Positions 5,736-9,876 of a stretch of 9,876 bases of DNA are shown piece after piece. The notes below the pieces were generated by a model that was given only the letters and a program-made list of their open reading frames with translations, was not told where the DNA came from and made no database searches. Position numbers and translations under genes: made by a program. The stretch comes from an uncultured Pseudomonadota bacterium (GTDB lineage Bacteria; Myxococcota; UBA796). The DNA lies in the NCBI GenBank assembly GCA_913040875.1, contig CAJWHX010000095.1:1-9876 (forward strand). Reading direction: 5' to 3'. Numbering within the stretch: position 1 is the first letter of the stretch; each line of letters opens with the position of its first letter.

Positions 5736-5742
5736 GGGAGGG
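5736..5742 (+). promoter_or_regulatory. Ribosome binding site that sets the rsmI start
   Basis: GGGAGGG precedes the ATG at 5746. A TTG at 5734 in the same frame would add four residues but overlaps this sequence, and RsmI proteins begin at (M)LY.VATPIGN, so 5746 is the start. Confidence 0.8.
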
Positions 5743-5745
5743 CTG

Positions 5746-6528
5746 ATGCTGTACATTGTTGCAACACCAATTGGCAATATTAGAGATGCGTCTGAACGGA
5801 TGAGAACCGTTCTGGGTTCGGTCGACTTTATTTTATGTGAGGACACTCGAAGAAGTAAAAAACTTCTCCAAATGCTGAATATTGAGGTGCCTCATCTGAT
5901 TTCTTGTCATGCCCATAATGAACAGGCCCGTGTTGAAAAGGCGATGTCTGAGTTGCAGTCCGGAAAGATTGGAGCCTACATTTCGGATGCAGGTATGCCG
6001 GCAATATCTGATCCTGGGATGCGGATGGTTCAGGCTGCACATCAGATGAATATACCGGTGGTACCGATTGCGGGTCCGTCAGCTGTGAGTACCGCGATTG
6101 CCGCGAGTGGATTTGAAACGCCACCATATCACTTTCTGGGGTTTCCACCACGTAAATCCAAAGCCTTGCACCAGTGGCTGATTCAAGTCAGTCAGTTTGA
6201 TGGGGTCTTGGTCCTGTTTGAGGCTGGGAATCGATTTGGGGGACTGGTGAGTGCACTCCAAGGTACGATGTCGGATAGAGAGATGTGCCTGTGTAGAGAG
6301 TTAACGAAAACACACGAAGAGATTGTGCGCAAACCGATTGGAGAGTTTGATGCGACAAATGTACTGGGTGAGGTCACACTGGTCATTGGACCTGGGATGG
6401 CACTGAAAACATCCGAGCAAAGTCAGAAGGGGATAAAAAACGTTGCCCAGTTACTTGGTGCAGAATGGGGGATGTCCAAACGAGATGCCTACAATCTATT
6501 GATGACCATTAAACCGGAGGAGCCATGA
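5746..6528 (+). CDS. rsmI: 16S rRNA 2'-O-ribose C1402 methyltransferase RsmI
   Basis: A 260-residue tetrapyrrole-methylase-fold enzyme that uses S-adenosylmethionine to methylate the 2'-OH of C1402 in the 30S decoding centre (E. coli numbering). Seen in order: LYIVATPIGNI (2-12), CEDTRRSKKLL (31-41), the cofactor loop YISDAGMPAISDPGM (78-92), IAGPSAVSTAIAASGF (108-123), FLGFPPRK (130-137), CRELTKTHEEI (183-193), GEVTLVIGP (208-216) and a C-terminal helical segment MSKRDAYNLLM (243-253). Where most relatives have an ESPHR-type motif, this one reads EAGNR (159-163). It follows yraN after 18 bases, and its TGA overlaps the next ATG in an ATGA, so the downstream gene is probably co-translated. 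Confidence 0.95.
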   Translation: MLYIVATPIGNIRDASERMRTVLGSVDFILCEDTRRSKKLLQMLNIEVPHLISCHAHNEQARVEKAMSELQSGKIGAYISDAGMPAISDPGMRMVQAAHQMNIPVVPIAGPSAVSTAIAASGFETPPYHFLGFPPRKSKALHQWLIQVSQFDGVLVLFEAGNRFGGLVSALQGTMSDREMCLCRELTKTHEEIVRKPIGEFDATNVLGEVTLVIGPGMALKTSEQSQKGIKNVAQLLGAEWGMSKRDAYNLLMTIKPEEP

Positions 6529-7691
6529 TTTGGAGCATGGTATTTGGGTGCACAGAGTTTCAATCGTTGGTGATGTCCGTATGGCCAATTGATTATACGG
6601 CACCGGCTGTGGAGGCTGGCATCGCCGAGTCAACGGTGACAGTGTCTCCCGTGTTGTCTAACGTGCCACAGATCACTGATGTGGCATTTATTCAGAACGC
6701 TCCGGATACACTCTTGTTGACCCAAAAGGAAGGGGCTCTCGTGTGGGCGAATCTTGGTACCAAAAAAATGACGACCGTCCACACATTTGATGTTCGTACA
6801 GCCTCAGAACAAGGCTTACTGAGTGTAGCGATCCATCCAAGATTTACTGAAAATGGCTTGATATACCTCCATCGAACCCCAAATGATGGAGCTGCACGAA
6901 CCGAAATCGCTGAGTATAAATACGATATATCCGAACAGACGATTGAACAAACACGAATACTGTTTGTCACTGAGCAGCCCTTTCCAAATCACAATGGCGG
7001 CGCCATTCGATTTGGTTCAGATGGCCATTTGTATGTTGGACTTGGAGACGGGGGATGGCGGAACGATCCAAAGGCGAATGGCCAAGACTTCAGTTCTCCA
7101 TTGGGTGCGATTATTCGGTTAAACGTAGATGCTGAAACCATCATTCCATCAGACAACCCCTTTGTAGGTGTGCAAACTCATCCGAATGTTAAAGGCGATG
7201 CTCAGAACGATTTACTATGGATCACCGGTCTTAGAAACCCATGGAAGTTTTCAGTGCTTCCAGATGGTACAGTCATAATTGCCGATGTCGGCCAAAATGC
7301 GGTTGAAGAAATCTCCATCGCCAAAAGGGGCGACAATCTAGGGTGGAACGTTTGGGAAGGAAATGAATGTTTGGAGAAGAACTGTCAGCAAGAAGATGCT
7401 CAGGGAAAGTCTTTTGTATTCCCAGTTCATACGTATCCTCATTCTGAAGGACAAAGCATCACTGGTGGGATGGTATTGTCTGGAGAGCATTCACATCAAG
7501 GGCAGTATATGTTTGGTGATTTTGTGACTGGTAAGGTGTGGTTACTCTCCGATTGGGACACAACCCCTCGTGTAGAGCTGTTGACTCAACTGGGATTTAA
7601 TATCTCCACGTTTGCCCAGGATTTTAGCGGGGGAGCATACGTGGCGGATTTTGGTCCGGGGGTCTTGTATCGATTTGAGTTTCCGAAATGA
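6525..7691 (+). CDS. PQQ-dependent sugar (glucose/sorbosone) dehydrogenase-like beta-propeller protein
   Basis: A 388-residue six-bladed propeller of the soluble aldose sugar dehydrogenase/YliI (GSDH) family, which oxidise sugars outside the cytoplasm with pyrroloquinoline quinone. Seen: EQGLLSVAIHPRF (95-107), the catalytic/PQQ histidine in FPNHNGGAIRFGSDGHLYVG (153-172, His156), LGDGGWRNDPKANGQD (173-188), LGAIIRLNVD (193-202), the arginine in GLRNPWKFS (235-243, Arg237), IADVGQNAVEEI (252-263), GWNVWEG (273-279) and ITGGMVLSG (312-320). Cys282 and Cys287 may form a disulfide. GGAGGA precedes the ATG, which overlaps the rsmI stop by four bases; an in-frame stop at 6510-6512 rules out a longer start. 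The N-terminus MIWSMVFGC is too short and uncharged for an ordinary signal peptide, though Cys9 could mimic a lipobox. Family sure; substrate and true cofactor unknown. Confidence 0.9.
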   Translation: MIWSMVFGCTEFQSLVMSVWPIDYTAPAVEAGIAESTVTVSPVLSNVPQITDVAFIQNAPDTLLLTQKEGALVWANLGTKKMTTVHTFDVRTASEQGLLSVAIHPRFTENGLIYLHRTPNDGAARTEIAEYKYDISEQTIEQTRILFVTEQPFPNHNGGAIRFGSDGHLYVGLGDGGWRNDPKANGQDFSSPLGAIIRLNVDAETIIPSDNPFVGVQTHPNVKGDAQNDLLWITGLRNPWKFSVLPDGTVIIADVGQNAVEEISIAKRGDNLGWNVWEGNECLEKNCQQEDAQGKSFVFPVHTYPHSEGQSITGGMVLSGEHSHQGQYMFGDFVTGKVWLLSDWDTTPRVELLTQLGFNISTFAQDFSGGAYVADFGPGVLYRFEFPK

Positions 7692-9097
7692 TGCTGATAT
7701 GGTGGGTTTGGACTCTGGTCTGCCTTTTTGTCGTTATTGTTGATGTCATTCGCATTTTGGCTCCGCTAAAACGTTGGTTTTTCATAGCACTGAGCATGCT
7801 GACTGTCCGTCTTGTATATTTGCCGTTGGATTCTCAAGATGTTGTTGGGCATTCAGCTCAATATTTAGATGTATTTCACGGTCAATCCCCAACCGTTGGA
7901 GACTCTACATTTTATCCGGCTCTCCAAATCGTTTGGTTTCTGTTTGGTAAAGTGTCTTTTGGATTGATGGAACCTAGACTGCTCAGTGCATTTTTAGGCG
8001 TCGTATCCATTTGGTTGCTCTCTGTTCGAATGAAGTCGTTTGGTTCATCCGACAAACCAATGGTCCATTGGCTACCAATGGTGTGGTTGTTCTTGTTACC
8101 AGAGCACATCTTTTGGTCTCATTCGATGTACAATGTGGTGTTTCCATTTGTGCTGTTAGCGCTATCTGTCCGGTCTGCTCAGATGAAACACTGGTACATT
8201 TTGAGCGCCGCTATGGCGCTGTCGGTGGCCTGCCGTATGGAAACGGTGTTGTTTTGGGGTATGCTGCTCTTTTATCTTCCGATTTGGAATTGGCGTGTGA
8301 TGCTGCAAGTTACCCTAGGAACCATCATATCCCTATTGCTTTTGTCCTCTATGCAGATCCCTGGTGATGGCGAGTATTGGGACTCCATTGCCCACAATTG
8401 GTGGTTCGTCACATACTACACGCCCTATGCCATCGCACTGGTTGTTGCTGCACTGACAGTAAACCGACAACATTGGTCCCTCTTTGGATGGTGTGTTCTA
8501 TGGTTGCTTGGACACCATATTGCCTTGAGTACCTTCAATGACTTTTCCAGTCGTCACGTTTTGGTGGTCGCAATTGCTGTGATGATTGTATGGTCTGATA
8601 TTCTTGGAGAGCAAACCCGCAAATGGGCTCGATATTTACTGATAGTCGGGATTGTATTTAATGGGGTGCAGCTCTGGTCAAAGAGGGGACAGTTACTCCT
8701 TGATGAGTCTAAGTTTCAAGAGTCTATTCAATCTGTATCTTCGACTGGAATCCCAAATTTGACTTTGCAACAAGCTCAAAGTCGTGGCTGTGCCTGGATT
8801 GTGGAAATGGAGCCAATATCTCTGCATCCAACTCAACCGGTTCGTTCTCATTTTAATTTACTCAATCCTCTAGAGGTCAGCGGGCTGATGATGGAGTATG
8901 GGTGTATTGACTGGTGTTATACCATTCAAGATTGGGGGTGGACTGAATTGGGGGTCCAAGATAGAGCTGAACGGATAGAACAAATGTATGAGTGGTTACC
9001 CGTGGCAACGGTTCGTGAAGCAGATTCGGTTTGTTTATTGCGTTCGATGGTCACAGATGTCGACTCTCTAGATATGAATATTGAACACGTCCATTAA
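7688..9097 (+). CDS. Polytopic membrane protein, GT-C/GT39-like glycosyltransferase candidate
   Basis: A 469-residue integral membrane protein. Hydrophobic segments are visible near 3-23, 30-46, 76-93, 97-113, 128-146, 148-160, 168-179, 186-200, 206-221, 240-257, 266-281, 289-303 and 314-329; the last 140 residues are soluble. The architecture matches the PMT_2/GT39 type of lipid-linked-sugar glycosyltransferase: a first extracytoplasmic loop with acidic residues (PLDSQDVVGHSAQYLDVFHG, 46-65; Asp48, Asp51), a following YPALQIVWFLFG (76-87), EPRLLSAFLGVVSIWLL (95-111), and a late FSSRHVLVVA (286-295) in the place of the family's RYLLP segment. Identity is low, so the sugar, acceptor and even catalytic activity are unproven. 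It starts in an ATGA overlap with the dehydrogenase gene and has a weak ribosome site, so coupling is likely. The Cys-containing tail (368, 406, 410, 449) is not typical of the family. Confidence 0.6.
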   Translation: MMLIWWVWTLVCLFVVIVDVIRILAPLKRWFFIALSMLTVRLVYLPLDSQDVVGHSAQYLDVFHGQSPTVGDSTFYPALQIVWFLFGKVSFGLMEPRLLSAFLGVVSIWLLSVRMKSFGSSDKPMVHWLPMVWLFLLPEHIFWSHSMYNVVFPFVLLALSVRSAQMKHWYILSAAMALSVACRMETVLFWGMLLFYLPIWNWRVMLQVTLGTIISLLLLSSMQIPGDGEYWDSIAHNWWFVTYYTPYAIALVVAALTVNRQHWSLFGWCVLWLLGHHIALSTFNDFSSRHVLVVAIAVMIVWSDILGEQTRKWARYLLIVGIVFNGVQLWSKRGQLLLDESKFQESIQSVSSTGIPNLTLQQAQSRGCAWIVEMEPISLHPTQPVRSHFNLLNPLEVSGLMMEYGCIDWCYTIQDWGWTELGVQDRAERIEQMYEWLPVATVREADSVCLLRSMVTDVDSLDMNIEHVH

Positions 9098-9150
9098 CTG
9101 TCCGGAATTCTGATGATTGTCGTTTTTATGTTACGATCGTTGTATTCATT

Positions 9151-9156
9151 GGAGGG
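9151..9156 (+). promoter_or_regulatory. Ribosome binding site of the 151-residue gene
   Basis: GGAGGG lies just before GTG 9160, at somewhat tight spacing. An in-frame TAA at 9157-9159 means no earlier start exists, and the next in-frame ATG (9217) has no such sequence before it. Confidence 0.6.
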
Positions 9157-9159
9157 TAA

Positions 9160-9615
9160 GTGAATTACAGTTCGGGTCCGATAATCCCATACACCATTCA
9201 AAAATCAGAATTTACCATGATCAAGTACATTGAGCGTAGTTTACTTGGAACGTCGCTGTGGTTCGATTGGGTTGTTCTGAAGTCTTTGATGCTTTCCTGT
9301 ACATCGATTGTGGTTGAAAGAACTGGAGTAACCGCTAGACGAGCGCATCATATGATTTGGAATGCCTTTGTTGCAGCCGTGGATGGAGATGATCGATCTC
9401 CCGTTGTGCATGAGGTTCAAATGGTGCTGCACTCTATTCCACCAGATATTCGTCCCATATTTATTGGTCGTACGATGATTGCAGCAGACATTCACAAGGG
9501 CAGTACTGTAAAGGTTGCCGAATCAAACTTTCAAGAGTGGCTACAGAGAGATGGCAACAACATCTTTGGTGGATACCGTTTGCTGAGTGATTTCACAACT
9601 GAGACGATATCGTAA
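9160..9615 (+). CDS. Unrecognised protein, 151 residues
   Basis: An open frame from GTG 9160 to TAA 9613-9615, with a strong purine-rich ribosome site. It follows the membrane-protein gene after 62 bases in the same direction and converges on the minus-strand gene at the right edge. I do not recognise the family. Visible: a polar 20-residue N-terminus, an amphipathic helical region from about 20 to 75 (IKYIERSLLGTSLWFDWVVL, then ARRAHHMIWNAFVAAVDGDD), PPDIRPIFIGRTMIA (94-108), and a polar C-terminal part with FQEWLQRDGNNIFGGYR (124-140). It has one cysteine (Cys47) and several histidines (63, 64, 84, 91, 112). No signal peptide or clear membrane helix is seen, so a cytoplasmic protein is likely. 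Base and codon use look like its neighbours, and no competing frame explains the stretch. Confidence 0.7.
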   Translation: MNYSSGPIIPYTIQKSEFTMIKYIERSLLGTSLWFDWVVLKSLMLSCTSIVVERTGVTARRAHHMIWNAFVAAVDGDDRSPVVHEVQMVLHSIPPDIRPIFIGRTMIAADIHKGSTVKVAESNFQEWLQRDGNNIFGGYRLLSDFTTETIS

Positions 9616-9627
9616 GGCCTGTTGTGG

Positions 9628-9647
9628 GACAGATGTAGACAGATGTA
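9628..9647. repeat. Tandem 10-bp duplication
   Basis: GACAGATGTA occurs twice in direct succession (9628-9637 and 9638-9647), in the 68-base gap between two convergent genes. Further short near-repeats follow (AGAGCATCAGAGCAT, then GTATAGAG). No terminator hairpin is evident in this gap. Confidence 0.6.
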
Positions 9648-9683
9648 TAGAGCATCAGAGCATAGGGTATAGAGTGTTGAGTC

Positions 9684-9876
9684 TCACCAATCTCCAACGA
9701 TTCCAAATGGTCCAAAGATACCGTCAATACCCGTTCCGCTGATTAGCATGTGGTCTTCGAGATAGCCTGTCGAATCCATAGAGATCTCTCGAATGCCGTT
9801 GTATTGACCGATGTAGACGTTACCATTGTGTGGAACGATAGAAAAGGGAAGTTGACTGGAGTAACTCAGAGTGAGC
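9684..9876 (-). CDS. C-terminal end of a probable beta-propeller (NHL/SMP-30-like) protein, start beyond right edge
   Basis: On the minus strand a frame is open from the window edge to TGA at 9684-9686, giving the last 63 residues of a larger protein. It contains LPFSIVPHNGNVYIGQYNGI and REISMDSTGYL, a strand-turn-strand pattern of the kind seen in NHL, SMP-30 and similar propellers ('N-G-N-V-Y-I-G-x-Y-N-G-I-R'), and ends GIFGPFGIVGDW. The fragment is too short to name a family or to see a signal peptide. The gene converges on the 151-residue gene. Confidence 0.65.
   Translation of the reverse strand, partial: LTLSYSSQLPFSIVPHNGNVYIGQYNGIREISMDSTGYLEDHMLISGTGIDGIFGPFGIVGDW

Noticed and set aside
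5734..5745. TTG at 5734 as the start of rsmI
   Set aside because: It overlaps the GGGAGGG ribosome site; family members begin at the LY.VATPIGN strand encoded from 5746.
9117..9145. TTGTCG ... TTGTAT as a promoter for the 151-residue gene
   Set aside because: The spacing is 17 bases but the -10 hexamer matches consensus poorly; read-through from the upstream operon is equally likely.
1..9876. CRISPR array, insertion sequence, phage genes, toxin-antitoxin or defence cassette
   Set aside because: No spaced repeats, terminal inverted repeats, transposase, integrase or recognisable toxin or antitoxin was seen on either strand.

Overview
The window is a bacterial chromosome segment of moderate GC (a little under 50% by eye), with almost every base in tightly packed genes. 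The central block rpsP-khpA-rimM-trmD-rplS-yraN-rsmI is the conserved 'S16/L19' translation cluster. The order rplS-(rnhB)-yraN-rsmI, the acyl-CoA carboxylase beta subunit directly upstream and the PQQ-dehydrogenase-like propeller protein suggest a Gram-negative, 'deltaproteobacterial' lineage (Myxococcota/Bradymonadales-like or Bdellovibrionota-like). That placement is inference, at low confidence. No mobile element, CRISPR array, phage gene or defence cassette was found.

Layout. 3-923 (minus): N-terminal 307 residues of a YtcJ-type amidohydrolase running off the left edge. 970-1043 (plus): tRNA-Arg(UCG) with a good promoter and a strong terminator. 1087-1357: intergenic, with a possible 48-residue minus-strand ORF and the promoter of the next gene. 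1358-2905: pccB-like carboxyltransferase. 2995-5178: rpsP, khpA-like, rimM, trmD, rplS, closed by a UUCG-loop terminator. 5332-9097: yraN (apparently starting at CTG), rsmI, a PQQ-type glucose/sorbosone dehydrogenase and a GT-C-type membrane protein, the last three joined by 4-nt ATGA overlaps. 9160-9615: unrecognised 151-residue protein. 9684-9876 (minus): C-terminal end of a probable beta-propeller protein entering from the right edge.

How the genes work together. The middle block makes and matures ribosomes: S16 and L19 are ribosomal proteins, RimM matures the 30S head, TrmD methylates tRNA G37, RsmI 2'-O-methylates 16S C1402, and KhpA-type proteins bind RNA. pccB belongs to propionyl-CoA/methylmalonyl-CoA metabolism and is probably a separate transcription unit. 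The two genes hooked onto rsmI look like cell-envelope functions riding in its transcript.

No clearly new multi-gene system is visible. The observations most worth following are the CTG start of yraN, the KhpA homologue that has lost both glycines of its GxxG loop, the interlocked divergent promoters at tRNA-Arg, changed residues at usually conserved positions of TrmD, RsmI and PccB, a palindrome in the rplS leader, and the lineage-specific tail of the translation operon.
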